A stretch of DNA of 64,000 nt from CAYRGG01 sp964423745 (GTDB lineage: Bacteria > Pseudomonadota > Gammaproteobacteria > Competibacterales > Competibacteraceae), in contig CAYRGG010000016.1 of NCBI GenBank assembly GCA_964423745.1, positions 1 to 64,000 on the forward strand, in the 5' to 3' direction. The notes under the pieces were generated by a model, which ran no database searches, had not been told where the DNA came from, and saw only the letters and a list, made by a program, of their open reading frames with translations. Positions within the stretch are counted from its first letter, which is position 1. Each line of letters begins with the position of its first letter. Below, one piece after another: positions 18,524-27,556 of this stretch. The position numbers and the translations under genes were made by a program.

Positions 18524-19372
18524 GTGCACGTAGTCGCAAACGCATTACAATATGGACAAAAATGTTTCTCAGATGCCAGTTTTACCCCAAGACTGGATGC
18601 CGAAATCTTGCTGGCCTATGTGTTAGGAAAACCTCGTAGCTATTTGTACACATGGCCCGATGCGAAGCTTAAAACTTCCCAATGGCAGCATTTTGAAACA
18701 CTTTTAACTCGACGTTGTCAGGGAGAACCCATAGCCTATATCGTCGGTTATCGAGAATTCTGGTCTCTTACACTCAAAGTAACTCCTGCCACCTTGATCC
18801 CTCGCGCCGAAACTGAACGTCTGGTGGAACTCGCCCTTGACCACATCCCACACCACAGTCAAACACCGGTTGCCGATCTAGGTACAGGCAGTGGCGCTAT
18901 TGCCCTAGCCATTGCCCATGAACGGCCCCACGCTCGGGTTGTCGCTACCGACCGTGATCCTGCTGCTCTTGCGGTTGCCCAACATAATGCTCGCCACCTT
19001 GATATTGACCTAGAACTTCGTCAAGGCGACTGGTGTAAAGCCCTCGATGGCGAACAGTTTGCAGTTATCATTTCTAATCCACCTTATTTAGCTGAGACAG
19101 ACCTACATTTACAGCAAGGGGATTTACGTTTTGAACCGTCTTCAGCCCTTATCGCAGACGCCGACGGACTCGACGCCATTCAAACTATTGTTAAACAAGC
19201 GTTGACTCATCTACAACCGGGTGGGTGGTTATTTCTAGAACACGGCTGTGATCAGGCAACTGACGTGTCCAATTTATTGTCTAGCACAGGTTATAGTTCG
19301 GTGGCCGTTTACCGAGATGATGCTGGTTTAGAGCGGGTTGCATGCGGACAAAAACCTGTATTTCCATGTTAA
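18524..19372 (+). CDS. prmC: Peptide chain release factor N5-glutamine methyltransferase
   Basis: Methylates the GGQ glutamine of release factors RF1 and RF2, an SAM-dependent modification needed for efficient termination. Marks are the N-terminal helical domain with PRLDAEILLAYVLGK, the YREFWSL substrate loop, the SAM motif VADLGTGSGAIALA at about residue 117 and the catalytic NPPY (IISNPPYLAE). The start is uncertain: the frame is open to a TTG at 18497, whereas the GTG at 18524 gives an N-terminus of family length. prfA is not adjacent, which differs from the usual prfA-prmC arrangement. A 7-bp hairpin at 19378-19394 follows without a T run. Confidence 0.92.
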   Translation: MHVVANALQYGQKCFSDASFTPRLDAEILLAYVLGKPRSYLYTWPDAKLKTSQWQHFETLLTRRCQGEPIAYIVGYREFWSLTLKVTPATLIPRAETERLVELALDHIPHHSQTPVADLGTGSGAIALAIAHERPHARVVATDRDPAALAVAQHNARHLDIDLELRQGDWCKALDGEQFAVIISNPPYLAETDLHLQQGDLRFEPSSALIADADGLDAIQTIVKQALTHLQPGGWLFLEHGCDQATDVSNLLSSTGYSSVAVYRDDAGLERVACGQKPVFPC

Positions 19373-19536
19373 ATAAAGCATTTCTAAGAAATGCAATATG
19401 CTCAGACTAGGTCGTGTGTCAAGAGAACATTTTAAAAGGAATATGGGCGGATTCCATTCCTGCTGATCTTTGTGCAAACTTGAAAAGCATTTTTATATAA
19501 AAAATTTGCCTTGATAAGGGTCTTGTTTTTGTCACA

Positions 19537-20097
19537 CTAATCTACGCAGCATTCCTCAAGCACCTCATAAATATTGTTGGACACTTCATTGATATCGCCA
19601 ACCCCTTGCACAGTACGGAGTTTTCTTCTTTCTTGATAATAATCAATAAGAGGCGCTGTTTGGGCTTCGTAAACTTCCAGCCGATGACGAATGGTTGCTT
19701 CACTATCATCAGCCCGGCCACGGGCTAACAAGCGTTTCATGATTTCTTTATAGTCCACCTCAAAAAAAAGCACCACATGTAACGGTTGGCGCAATCTAAA
19801 CAGAAGTGCGTCCAATGCTTCGGCTTGCGCCAGAGTACGAGGAAAACCATCCAATAAAAAACCATTTTGATCCGTGTTAGTGATACGGTGCTCAATCATA
19901 CCCAAAACAATTTCATCAGGCACTAGATCGCCAGAATCCATACACTCTTTAGCCTGCTTGCCCAGTACTGAGCCAGCCGCCACCTCCGCACGGAGTAAAT
20001 CCCCCGTTGCAATGCCCGTAATATTGTATTTTTTTATGATAGCCGCAGATTGAGTCCCCTTACCTGAACCCGGCGCACCTAGCAACACGATTCTCAT
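19537..20097 (-). CDS. adk: Adenylate kinase, short type
   Basis: Catalyses ATP + AMP = 2 ADP. It opens MRIVLLGAPGSGKGTQSAAI (P-loop), followed by ATGDLLRAEV, LDGFPRTLAQAEAL and RHRLEVYEAQTAPLIDYY. At 186 residues it is about 28 shorter than the E. coli enzyme: the LID domain is reduced to a LLARGRADDSEATIR loop, as in short bacterial adenylate kinases. The acidic/cysteine end (EECCVD) is unusual. It is divergent from the pyrophosphatase gene with 345 bases between the starts. Confidence 0.93.
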   Translation of the reverse strand: MRIVLLGAPGSGKGTQSAAIIKKYNITGIATGDLLRAEVAAGSVLGKQAKECMDSGDLVPDEIVLGMIEHRITNTDQNGFLLDGFPRTLAQAEALDALLFRLRQPLHVVLFFEVDYKEIMKRLLARGRADDSEATIRHRLEVYEAQTAPLIDYYQERRKLRTVQGVGDINEVSNNIYEVLEECCVD

Positions 20098-20442
20098 GGC
20101 AGTTGTTCACCCCTTTGGTTGGGTCAGCTATGCAAGGCAAGAGCTGACCAATACAAAATATTTCATTTTTACGTAGCCGTAACGCGTTCTTGAAAAACAA
20201 GTTTGAATATATAGGATTTATGCAACTGAATCTGATTATAGACCACAAGATTATGTTGTCCTACTTTGCTATGATTTTCGTCCAGCGTTGTCATATATGT
20301 CATTTGATCATGGTTTTGTTATTTACCATACAGGCTTTGCCAACCACCCCTTGAAGAAAAAAACAATTACAAGCAAACTGTTGAGACTTTCAGTATGCCC
20401 TTATTTATATACTGAACACACTAAATAACCAGAGGATTACCT
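20098..20442. other. Divergent control region between adk and ppa
   Basis: 345 bases with no gene of credible length. It should hold promoters for both flanking genes. No inverted repeat with a T run was seen. A candidate sigma-70 promoter for ppa is given separately; none for adk is clear, though the segment is AT-rich near 20160-20240. Confidence 0.4.
20381..20411 (+). promoter_or_regulatory. Candidate sigma-70 promoter for ppa
   Basis: TTGAGA at 20381-20386 resembles a -35 box, and TTTATA/TATATA at 20404-20411 resembles a -10 box with a 17- to 19-base spacer, about 35-60 bases before the ppa ATG. Chosen by eye; the -10 match is imperfect. Confidence 0.35.
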
Positions 20443-20976
20443 ATGATTTTGGAGAGAGTTAATGCGGGGAGCGATATTCCCAACGATTTAAACGTGATTA
20501 TCGAGATTCCCGCCAATGCGGACCCGGTTAAATACGAAGTGGATAAAGAAACAGGGGCGCTATTTGTCGATCGCTTTTTGGGTACGTCTATGTACTATCC
20601 CTGTAATTATGGATATATCCCAGATACCCTATGCGAGGATGGCGATCCCCTGGATGTATTGGTGGTAACACCGTTTCCGTTAGTGAGTGGTTGTGTGGTT
20701 CGTTGCCGTCCTTTAGGTCTTTTAAATATGACCGACGAAAAAGGTGAAGATGGCAAGTTAGTGGCCGTTCCTATCAAAAAACAATGCCCCACCTATGACA
20801 CCGTCGAGTCCATCAACGACCTCCCCAAGATCCTTATTGACCAAATCGGTCATTTTTTTGAGCATTACAAGGACTTGGAACCAGGAAAATGGGTCAAAAT
20901 CGGTGCCTGGGGTGATGTTGAAGCAGCCCAAATGGAAATCAAAAAAAGCGTTGAACGCTTTAACGAAACGAAGTAA
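20443..20976 (+). CDS. ppa: Inorganic pyrophosphatase (soluble, family I)
   Basis: Hydrolyses pyrophosphate, driving biosynthetic reactions. The 177-residue hexameric type is recognised by IEIPANADPVKYEVDKETG, FLGTSMYYPCNYGYIPDT, the metal-binding DGDPLDVLV at about residue 66 and KDLEPGKWVKIGAWG near the end. All the catalytic aspartates are present. An AGAGGATT ribosome site precedes the ATG. moaC starts two bases after its stop, so ppa-moaC-rnd may be one transcript. Confidence 0.96.
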   Translation: MILERVNAGSDIPNDLNVIIEIPANADPVKYEVDKETGALFVDRFLGTSMYYPCNYGYIPDTLCEDGDPLDVLVVTPFPLVSGCVVRCRPLGLLNMTDEKGEDGKLVAVPIKKQCPTYDTVESINDLPKILIDQIGHFFEHYKDLEPGKWVKIGAWGDVEAAQMEIKKSVERFNETK

Positions 20977-20978
20977 TC

Positions 20979-21464
20979 GTGTCTCAACTAACCCACTTTA
21001 ATGCAGCGGGTGAAGCCCATATGGTGGATGTGGGCGACAAAGACATTACCCGCCGAATTGCGGTCGCGGAGGGGCATATTACTATGCAGCCAACGACCTT
21101 GGCGCACATTACAACCGGTGGGCATAAAAAGGGTGATGTGCTGGGGGTTGCTCGTATCGCGGGTATCATGGGCGCTAAAAAAACTGCCGAACTCATTCCC
21201 CTTTGTCATCCTCTGGCTCTCACACGGGTGGACTTGGCCTTAACACCACAGCAAGACAAAGCTAGCGTCTACTGTCAAGCAACCGTAGAAACATGCGGCC
21301 AAACGGGGGTAGAAATGGAGGCGTTGACAGCCGTGCAAATTGCCCTATTGACGGTTTACGATATGTGCAAAGCGGTGGATCGCGGCATGACTTTAAATGG
21401 CATCCAACTCGTGCAAAAATCTGGTGGCCAATCTGGCGTTTGGCAACGCGATGGATCAGCGTGA
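20979..21464 (+). CDS. moaC: Cyclic pyranopterin monophosphate synthase accessory protein
   Basis: With MoaA, converts GTP to cyclic pyranopterin monophosphate, the first step of molybdenum cofactor synthesis. The 161-residue protein has HMVDVGDKDITRRIAVAEG, ARIAGIMGAKKTAELIPLCH (conserved K and H) and EMEALTAVQIALLTVYDMCK, then KSGG. Start is a GTG two bases after the ppa stop. moaA, moaD and moaE are not nearby. Its TGA overlaps the GTG of rnd (GTGA), implying translational coupling. Confidence 0.95.
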   Translation: MSQLTHFNAAGEAHMVDVGDKDITRRIAVAEGHITMQPTTLAHITTGGHKKGDVLGVARIAGIMGAKKTAELIPLCHPLALTRVDLALTPQQDKASVYCQATVETCGQTGVEMEALTAVQIALLTVYDMCKAVDRGMTLNGIQLVQKSGGQSGVWQRDGSA

Positions 21465-22615
21465 ATCATCAATACATTGACACTTTTGAAGCCCTCACTG
21501 AATTGTGTGAGCACATGCAAGGGACCCGTTGGCTTGGACTAGATACCGAATTTATCCGCGAAAAGACTTATTTTCCTCAGCTGTGTCTTATTCAAGTCGC
21601 CACTGAAGATTGCATCGCCTGCATTGATCCTTTAACGATCGATAATCTCACTCCCCTGCTAACTCTCATTTACGATACAACCATTACTAAAATCGTCCAT
21701 GCTGGCTACCAAGACCTAGAGATTTTTTTCTACCTGCGCCATAGCGTACCCAGTCCCATCTTTGATACCCAGATCGCTGCCGCCATGTTAGGCCAAGGGG
21801 AACAGATCAGTTATGGGAAATTAGTGCAGGCTGTATTGGGGGTAGAGATCGACAAGTCAGAAACCCGTACCGATTGGAGCCAGCGACCATTACGCCCTGC
21901 TCAACTAGATTATGCTGCCAACGATGTACGCTATTTAGGGGTTTTGTATTGTCATCAACAAACAGAGCTAACACGCCTAAATCGAACCGACTGGCTTACC
22001 GAAAACTTTACCGCTCTAGGTAATGCCGAGACCTACGCCAACGCGACGGATCTGGTTTGGCAACGGATTCACGGTCATCATCGACTGCGTGGCGTACAAT
22101 TGGCTGTGCTTCGAGATTTAGCCGGTTGGCGGGAAGAGCAAGCGCGCACTGTTAATTTACCCCGCAAGTGGATAGTGCGTGACGATATTTTATTTGAGTT
22201 AGCCCGCCGTCTTCCCAAGAACAAGGCAACGCTGAAACAGGTGCGGGGTCTTGATGATAATACCTTAGCACGTTATGGCAATAGGTTTTTAGAGATTATT
22301 GCAACAACCTCCAACGCGCCTCAGGAGACCTGGCCGTCGACGCCTTCCTCTCCAGGCCGCTTGAGTCCCACGCAAGAAGCCTTAGTGGATGCTATGATGG
22401 CGCTGGTACGACTGCGTGGAGCACAACAAAATGTTAACCCACAGTTACTGGCCAGTCGCAAAGACTTGCAAAACTTGTTGACGGATAAAAACACCCATTC
22501 GCCACTGCTGCAGGGCTGGCGAGCTACCCTAGTGGGGCATGATGTAAAAGCGTTGATGGAAGGTGAATTACGTCTGGAAGTTCGCGATAATCAACTGCAA
22601 GTGGTCACTAACTGA
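21461..22615 (+). CDS. rnd: Ribonuclease D
   Basis: A 3'-5' exoribonuclease for tRNA and small RNA maturation. The DEDD catalytic set is visible: WLGLDTEFIREKTYFP (Exo I), HAGYQDLEIFF (Exo II) and YAANDVRYL (Exo III, with tyrosine). The HRDC region follows (HRLRGVQLAVLRDLAGWREE and RLPKNKATLKQVRGL). The frame runs open from 21293, but the first 56 codons are out-of-frame moaC sequence; the GTG at 21461, overlapping the moaC stop as GTGA, gives 384 residues, near the 375 of E. coli RNase D. Confidence 0.94.
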   Translation: MNHQYIDTFEALTELCEHMQGTRWLGLDTEFIREKTYFPQLCLIQVATEDCIACIDPLTIDNLTPLLTLIYDTTITKIVHAGYQDLEIFFYLRHSVPSPIFDTQIAAAMLGQGEQISYGKLVQAVLGVEIDKSETRTDWSQRPLRPAQLDYAANDVRYLGVLYCHQQTELTRLNRTDWLTENFTALGNAETYANATDLVWQRIHGHHRLRGVQLAVLRDLAGWREEQARTVNLPRKWIVRDDILFELARRLPKNKATLKQVRGLDDNTLARYGNRFLEIIATTSNAPQETWPSTPSSPGRLSPTQEALVDAMMALVRLRGAQQNVNPQLLASRKDLQNLLTDKNTHSPLLQGWRATLVGHDVKALMEGELRLEVRDNQLQVVTN

Positions 22616-22694
22616 GTGATTTTTTTGAACCGCTTTAACATACCAACGTTCTAACAAAATAGTAATAAGTTTGGTAAAAAGGTCTTTGACTGTC

Positions 22695-23252
22695 ATGATA
22701 TGTTGGTTTCTACGCAGCTTGTTTCTATTGAGTAGTCTTTTCGGGCTGCTGGTGCTAGCAGGTTGTGCCTCGCAGCCTAAAACACCCATCACTAACGCTG
22801 ACTTTAAAGGTCCAACCCTCGCTGCCGTGCGGGAAAATCCCGATATGTTTTTAGATCAACGGGTACGTTGGGGAGGTAGTATCGCCGGTGTCGAAAACCG
22901 TCGTGATAGTACCTTAGTGGAAATGGTCCAACATCCCCTCTCTAACAGTGGCCGTCCCCGCTCTTCCACCACCAGCGCCGGTCGTTTTATAGTCCTTATT
23001 CCCGGTTTTTTAGACCCTGCTATTTACGCTAAAGATCGCCAGTTGACGGTGGTGGGTACCTTACAGCCCAGCATTGAACGCAATATCGGTGAGTATCTTT
23101 ACCAATACCCTGTGGTGGCAGCCGATACCTATCGGTTATGGAAGGAATCTGAAGATCCTCGCGTGATCTATTATTATCCCGACCCTTTTTGGGGCTTTCA
23201 CGGCAGCTTTCGCCGCTATAATTGGGGTTGGTACCCACCCTATCGTTACTGA
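22695..23252 (+). CDS. Slp-family outer-membrane lipoprotein
   Basis: A 185-residue lipoprotein. The signal peptide ends in LVLAGCASQ, a clear lipobox with the lipidated cysteine at about residue 24. The mature part reads VRENPDMFLDQRVRWGGSIA, then IPGFLDPAIYAKDRQLTVVG and EYLYQYPVVAADTYRLWKE, the Slp (starvation-inducible lipoprotein) family pattern. Slp-like proteins sit in the outer membrane and are induced in stationary phase or starvation; the molecular role is unclear. The frame extends to a TTG at 22671; the ATG at 22695 gives a normal signal peptide. The C-terminus is rich in Y, W and P. Confidence 0.85.
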   Translation: MICWFLRSLFLLSSLFGLLVLAGCASQPKTPITNADFKGPTLAAVRENPDMFLDQRVRWGGSIAGVENRRDSTLVEMVQHPLSNSGRPRSSTTSAGRFIVLIPGFLDPAIYAKDRQLTVVGTLQPSIERNIGEYLYQYPVVAADTYRLWKESEDPRVIYYYPDPFWGFHGSFRRYNWGWYPPYRY

Positions 23253-23307
23253 TAACTACCTAGGCATAGCTTGAACGTTACCCTCCCTTAACCGAGAAAA
23301 TAACTTT

Positions 23308-23781
23308 ATGAGTGACAAAAAATTAAACGTTGGCGATCCCGCGCCCCCCTTCACCGCTACAAGCACAACTGGAAACACCGTGCAACTGGCCGATTATGCT
23401 GGTAAAAAGTTGGTTCTTTATTTTTATCCAAAAGACGATACGCCGGGATGCACCAAACAAGCCTGCTCCTTACGGGATCACAACCACGAGATTCGCGCTA
23501 AAGGCGCTGAAATTTTAGGTGTTTCCACCCAAGACGCTAATTCTCATCAGCGTTTTACCGAAAAGTATCAGCTCAATTTTCCGTTATTGGCCGACACGGA
23601 TAAAACCGTTAGCCAAGCTTATGGTGCCATCGGCGGTGGGGGTATTAAGGGAATGGCCTTGGGCGCTCTGGGCGTGGCAAACCGTATTACGTTTATCATT
23701 GACGAAAACGCTACCATCGCTCACATTATCGATAGCCCTAATTGCCCCAATCATGCCGAAGAAGTGTTGAAATTGCTTTAA
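23308..23781 (+). CDS. bcp: Thioredoxin-dependent peroxiredoxin, Bcp/PrxQ type
   Basis: Reduces hydroperoxides via thioredoxin. The 157-residue protein has the Bcp core YFYPKDDTPGCTKQACSLRD: peroxidatic cysteine at about residue 48 and resolving cysteine five residues later, which is the intrahelical arrangement of PrxQ/Bcp. The GGGGIKGMALGALGVANR loop is an unusual glycine-rich insertion in place of the usual short GKKYG segment. Start is the ATG at 23308. It runs four bases ahead of the next ORF, so the two are probably cotranscribed. Confidence 0.93.
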   Translation: MSDKKLNVGDPAPPFTATSTTGNTVQLADYAGKKLVLYFYPKDDTPGCTKQACSLRDHNHEIRAKGAEILGVSTQDANSHQRFTEKYQLNFPLLADTDKTVSQAYGAIGGGGIKGMALGALGVANRITFIIDENATIAHIIDSPNCPNHAEEVLKLL

Positions 23782-23785
23782 CTGT

Positions 23786-24904
23786 ATGCGCGTCGTTATC
23801 ATTGGCGGTGGCTATGGTGGCTTAGCCTGTGCCATTGCCCTGCGCCACAAGCTGCCGGATTGCAACATTCACCTTATCGATGCAAAAACCTATCACGTCA
23901 AACTCACCCATCTCCATAAGACCTTGCGCCATCCGCTGGCTGATTACTGTGTACCCTTCACCACTCTCAACCAACGTTTTGGGCTTATTCATCACCACAC
24001 CAACCTCGCGTTTTGTGAACAAGATCTGGCAGACTGGCAATCGCGACGTACCCTTCCATTGCCCCAGGGCGACTTAAGCTTTGATTATTTGATCATCGCA
24101 ACCGGCGCTCAACCTCGCCAGATGCCCAAGCAAGACAACGTCTACGACCGTGATGATTTTTGCACCCAAGAAGGCCGCGAGATTATCGAACGCTTTTTAC
24201 AAAATGCTGAATCTGGTGAACGTCACATTTCCGTATTGGGCGCCGGAGCAACGGGACTGCAGTTTTTATTTGAACTCCACGAGCTATTAAAACCGCAGGC
24301 GTATTTTTATCCTCTTCGGCTGATAGACCGAGGCGAGAAAATCTTTCCTTCTCTCCCAAACGGTTTTCATAGATACATAGAGGAGCGTCTGACCAATGCG
24401 GGTATTGACTATCTGCCGCAAACGCAATATGTCGGCCAGAGTGGCAGTACGCTTCACTTAGAAAACGCTCAAACCGGTGAATGCTTTAGTTGTCCTTCAG
24501 GGCTTACTCTCTTGTTTCCAGGTGTAGTCCCCACCCCTTCACAAATCCAAGCGAACCGCTATGGTCAAGTCGTAGTGGACAAAGATACCCTTTTGCCCAA
24601 TATTTTCGCTGTGGGCGACTGCTCCTATTACGCCAGTAGCGGCTTAAATGCATTGACTGCCCAAGCAGCCGTGCGCAAAGGCAAACAGATTGCCGAAAAT
24701 ATCAAACGTCTGCAGCAGCAGCGTCTGCCCTATATGTATACCTATAAAGAACTAGGCTACTTTGTCAGTTTGGGATCTTCAGATGGCATTGGGTGGTTGC
24801 TCTTTAAGCACAACATCCTCAAAGGGCTAGCGGCTTTCACCATAAAGCAAACTATCGAATTACAATACGATTTATTCGTTGATGGTCTGGATTTGTACGT
24901 TTAG
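23786..24904 (+). CDS. FAD-dependent pyridine nucleotide oxidoreductase, NDH-2-like
   Basis: A 372-residue two-dinucleotide-binding flavoprotein: RVVIIGGGYGGLACAIAL (FAD), DYLIIATGAQPRQ, SVLGAGATGLQFLFEL (NAD(P)H) and NIFAVGDCSYYASSGLNALT near the C-terminus. The layout matches type II NADH dehydrogenases and related membrane-associated quinone reductases. The C-terminal amphipathic segment (LFKHNILKGLAAFTIKQTI) could bind the membrane. It starts five bases after bcp, suggesting a redox-stress pair. Electron acceptor is not known; sulfide:quinone reductase is less likely because the three catalytic cysteines are not evident. Confidence 0.82.
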   Translation: MRVVIIGGGYGGLACAIALRHKLPDCNIHLIDAKTYHVKLTHLHKTLRHPLADYCVPFTTLNQRFGLIHHHTNLAFCEQDLADWQSRRTLPLPQGDLSFDYLIIATGAQPRQMPKQDNVYDRDDFCTQEGREIIERFLQNAESGERHISVLGAGATGLQFLFELHELLKPQAYFYPLRLIDRGEKIFPSLPNGFHRYIEERLTNAGIDYLPQTQYVGQSGSTLHLENAQTGECFSCPSGLTLLFPGVVPTPSQIQANRYGQVVVDKDTLLPNIFAVGDCSYYASSGLNALTAQAAVRKGKQIAENIKRLQQQRLPYMYTYKELGYFVSLGSSDGIGWLLFKHNILKGLAAFTIKQTIELQYDLFVDGLDLYV

Positions 24905-25045
24905 GCAAACCAACGATACATATTCAGTACCAAAACATGTCGATGCCACAGATTAACAAGGGGTACAGTCAAATGGAAATGCATGAGTGACAATATGCGC
25001 TGGAACGCATAAGATAGCCAAATACATGGCCAGGAGACTAGCAGC

Positions 25046-25333
25046 ATGAGTGAAACCTCTATCGCTGAAGCAAAAAACCAGCTAACTCGCCTCATTCACC
25101 AGGCTGAGGGCGGCGAACCGGTTCATATTACCCGCCGTGGCAAACATGTTGCCGTTCTACTATCGGCAGATCAATATACACGCTTGTGTCAAGGTAAGGC
25201 CCACTATAACTTTTGGGACCTCATTGAGGACATGTGGTCCGATCAAGAATTCAGACCCATCGATTGGACTTTCGAAGAGGTTGATTCGTGGCGTGATCGA
25301 AGACATGGTAGGGATTTCGAATGGTCGGAATAA
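25046..25333 (+). CDS. Antitoxin, Phd/YefM family
   Basis: A 95-residue antitoxin. The N-terminal DNA-binding domain is plain: SIAEAKNQLTRLIHQAEGGE, PVHITRRGKHVAVLLSADQY. The C-terminal tail (WDLIEDMWSDQEFRPIDW) is acidic and aromatic, the usual toxin-binding form. It overlaps the PIN toxin by 13 bases, so both are translated from one message. It presumably represses its own promoter, which should lie in the 140 bases upstream. Confidence 0.92.
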   Translation: MSETSIAEAKNQLTRLIHQAEGGEPVHITRRGKHVAVLLSADQYTRLCQGKAHYNFWDLIEDMWSDQEFRPIDWTFEEVDSWRDRRHGRDFEWSE

Positions 25334-25758
25334 GATATTTACTTGATACAAATATCCTTTCTGAACCCCTTGCTAGCCAACCGAGTTCCCTTGTATTGAA
25401 GAAGATCAAGGCAAATAGTGCGTTTCTTGCTCTCGCTTCCGTAACTTGGCAGGAATTTCTCTACGGTATGTATTTATTACCGGCTGGCAAACGCAAAGAT
25501 CGTATTGAAGACTACTTGTTTCGTCGTATTTTACCTGCGCTTCCAATACTTGCGTTTGACGCAAACGCGGCGCAATGGCAAGCGAAACAGCGGGTCCGCC
25601 TGCGCCAAATTGGTAGGTCACCTACTTATCCGGATTCGCAAATCGCTGCCATCGCTGCAGTCAACAGCTTAATATTAGTTACGCGCAACATAAGAGATTT
25701 CGCTGGTTTTGAAGGGCTACAGTTGCAAAACTGGTTTGCAACCGAAAGCGAGGAATGA
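25321..25758 (+). CDS. PIN-domain toxin (VapC-like ribonuclease)
   Basis: A 145-residue PIN nuclease with the acidic active-site set: RYLLDTNILSEPLA (D at about residue 9), VTWQEFLYGM (E at about 45), SPTYPDSQIAAIAAV (D at about 106) and the terminal LVTRNIRDFAGFEGLQLQNW. VapC relatives cleave tRNA or rRNA. It is downstream of and overlaps the Phd/YefM antitoxin gene. Pairing a Phd-type antitoxin with a VapC-like toxin is common, so the pair looks functional. Confidence 0.92.
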   Translation: MVGIRYLLDTNILSEPLASQPSSLVLKKIKANSAFLALASVTWQEFLYGMYLLPAGKRKDRIEDYLFRRILPALPILAFDANAAQWQAKQRVRLRQIGRSPTYPDSQIAAIAAVNSLILVTRNIRDFAGFEGLQLQNWFATESEE

Positions 25759-25841
25759 TCACTCTTGGTAGATTGGCTGACAGCTCATGGATTACCTTTA
25801 TAGATAAGTTTTTTTTAAAATTTTGATAAGCTAGGTTTACT

Positions 25842-26846
25842 ATGAAAATTGCCGTGGTGTTTGGCGGACAAAGTGCTGAACGGGATGTATCCATCGCAAG
25901 CGGAGCCCAGGTTTTCAAAGCGTTACGGGAAGCTGGACACCATGTCATTGCGGTAGATACCGCCAGGGGTGTGCTGGGATCAAACGAAGAACAGCATCTA
26001 CTGACTGCCCAAGTGGCAGCGGTCCCACCGGCTAGTAATGAACTGACATTGATTCAGTCTAATATCCAAGCGTTAACCAAACTCAAGGATGTGGATGTCT
26101 TATTTCTCGCTTTGCACGGCGGCGTGGGCGAGGACGGCACCCTGCAAGCCGTGTTGGATATGACCGGTATCCCCTATACCGGAAGTCGCCACATGGGCAG
26201 TGCCTATGCCATGGATAAAGATGTGTCTAAACAGATCTCACGCATGGCGGGTATTCCCACGCCTGATTGGCTAATGGCTCCCTGCGACGGCGCTGATGTG
26301 GAAACCCATGTCGGTTTCCCAACCGTGATCAAACCTAATAAGCAAGGCTCCACCATTGGTCTTTCGGTGGTGCAGGGTGGCGACGAACTGGCACAGGCCA
26401 TCGAGACGGCATTTTGCCATGACGACGAAGTCATGGTGGAGCAATTTATTCCCGGTCGTGAGCTGACCGTTGGCATCTTGGCCAATCGCGCCTTAGCGGT
26501 GGGTGAGATTATCCCGCAACATAGCGCTATTTTTGATTATCAAAGCAAGTATCAAAAAGGTGGCGCTACGGAGATTTTTCCCGCCCAGCTTAGCGCCGAA
26601 CAGACGGCAGCCGTGCAAGACTTAGGGCTACGCGCCCATAAAGCCTTAAAATTGAAAGATTACAGCCGTATTGACTTTCGGCTCGATCCCAAGGGAGGTA
26701 TTTGGTTTTTGGAAGCTAATTCACTGCCGGGATTAACTGCTACCAGTCTACTGCCACAGTCGGCGGCGGCGATGGGTATCAGTTTTCAGGAGCTTTGCGA
26801 AACCATCTGCCGTTTGGCCATCGAGGGGCATCGGCAGTCCCGCTGA
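25842..26846 (+). CDS. ddl: D-alanine--D-alanine ligase
   Basis: Joins two D-alanines for the peptidoglycan pentapeptide. The 334-residue ATP-grasp enzyme has VVFGGQSAERDVSIASG at the N-terminus, LALHGGVGEDGTLQAVLDM, GIPYTGSRHMGSAYAMDK, the omega-loop region around SIGL-equivalent GSTIGLSV, and the terminal DFRLDPKGGIWFLEANSLPG metal-site block. It stands apart from the mur cell-division cluster, behind the PIN toxin gene, with about 80 bases between. Confidence 0.95.
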   Translation: MKIAVVFGGQSAERDVSIASGAQVFKALREAGHHVIAVDTARGVLGSNEEQHLLTAQVAAVPPASNELTLIQSNIQALTKLKDVDVLFLALHGGVGEDGTLQAVLDMTGIPYTGSRHMGSAYAMDKDVSKQISRMAGIPTPDWLMAPCDGADVETHVGFPTVIKPNKQGSTIGLSVVQGGDELAQAIETAFCHDDEVMVEQFIPGRELTVGILANRALAVGEIIPQHSAIFDYQSKYQKGGATEIFPAQLSAEQTAAVQDLGLRAHKALKLKDYSRIDFRLDPKGGIWFLEANSLPGLTATSLLPQSAAAMGISFQELCETICRLAIEGHRQSR

Positions 26847-26919
26847 AAAGCTTGAACAGGTTGCTTTATCGTGACCCTTTGCTGGTATCCTTTTCGATAA
26901 ACTATTTGTTTGCGACAAA

Positions 26920-27306
26920 TTATTTCATTTTATAGGAAGGATAGGCCGGACTGTCAGGACGTGGGCGTACTTCTTGTCGGTTGCAATCGACAATTAGATC
27001 CAGGGCTTCGAGAACCAGCTGCCCGATCAAAGGCTCGCAGCCAAACGGTCCGACCAAGCAATCGAAGTGGCCGCTACGATCACCCATCTCCAAGTAAATG
27101 GGACCTGCCCGCTCCATCTCTTGCTTACTATCATCGGCGAGAACTATCACAGCTTTACCCGCAATCTTTAGATTAAGCCGATCAATCACGTCGCGCCCTA
27201 GCAATAACATCACTGCGCCCGTATCGATACAGGCGTCGATCTCCAAGATTGCTCCCTTAGATACCAGAGGGTTACAAACTTTAGCTGTTGCCCGAACTTC
27301 ACCCAT
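26920..27306 (-). CDS. Retropepsin-like aspartic protease (clan AA)
   Basis: A 128-residue single-domain protein with the clan AA signature: DACIDTGAVMLLL (catalytic DTGA at about residue 28), then GRDVIDRLNLK, the LVGPFGCEPLIGQLVLEALD flap-like block and the terminal DCNRQEVRPRPDSP. Such small proteins dimerise to form one active site. The frame runs to a GTG at 27363, but the ATG ATG at 27304-27309 has AAGGAG upstream and starts with the family MGEVRATAKV. Substrate unknown. Convergent with ddl, 73 bases away. Confidence 0.8.
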   Translation of the reverse strand: MGEVRATAKVCNPLVSKGAILEIDACIDTGAVMLLLGRDVIDRLNLKIAGKAVIVLADDSKQEMERAGPIYLEMGDRSGHFDCLVGPFGCEPLIGQLVLEALDLIVDCNRQEVRPRPDSPAYPSYKMK

Positions 27307-27556
27307 CATGGGCTCCTTATAGAGTCGTTTTTGTAGAGCTTTCGAATCAATGACGGTTGCCACGGCGATCGCCTCATATCAGTTACGTTTTTTCAGTTAC
27401 CGATGATTAGTGAGTATAACGCAGAAGCGGTTGTTAGCCATCCGCAGATGTGTCTTAGCATTCAGCTTCCAAAGCACAAAAAAGCGACCACTAAATGCTG
27501 CTATAGAACTATAACTGATGATATAGACCTACTACTTCACTTCGTAGTAATAAGAT
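27307..27556. other. Intergenic region upstream of the protease gene
   Basis: About 250 bases between the starts/stops of two minus-strand genes. A 6-bp hairpin (TACTAC...GTAGTA, near 27529-27548) lies just past the OB-fold gene's stop but has no T run. No other feature seen. Confidence 0.3.

Noticed and set aside
19378..19394. 7-bp hairpin after prmC as a terminator
   Set aside because: No T run follows on either strand.
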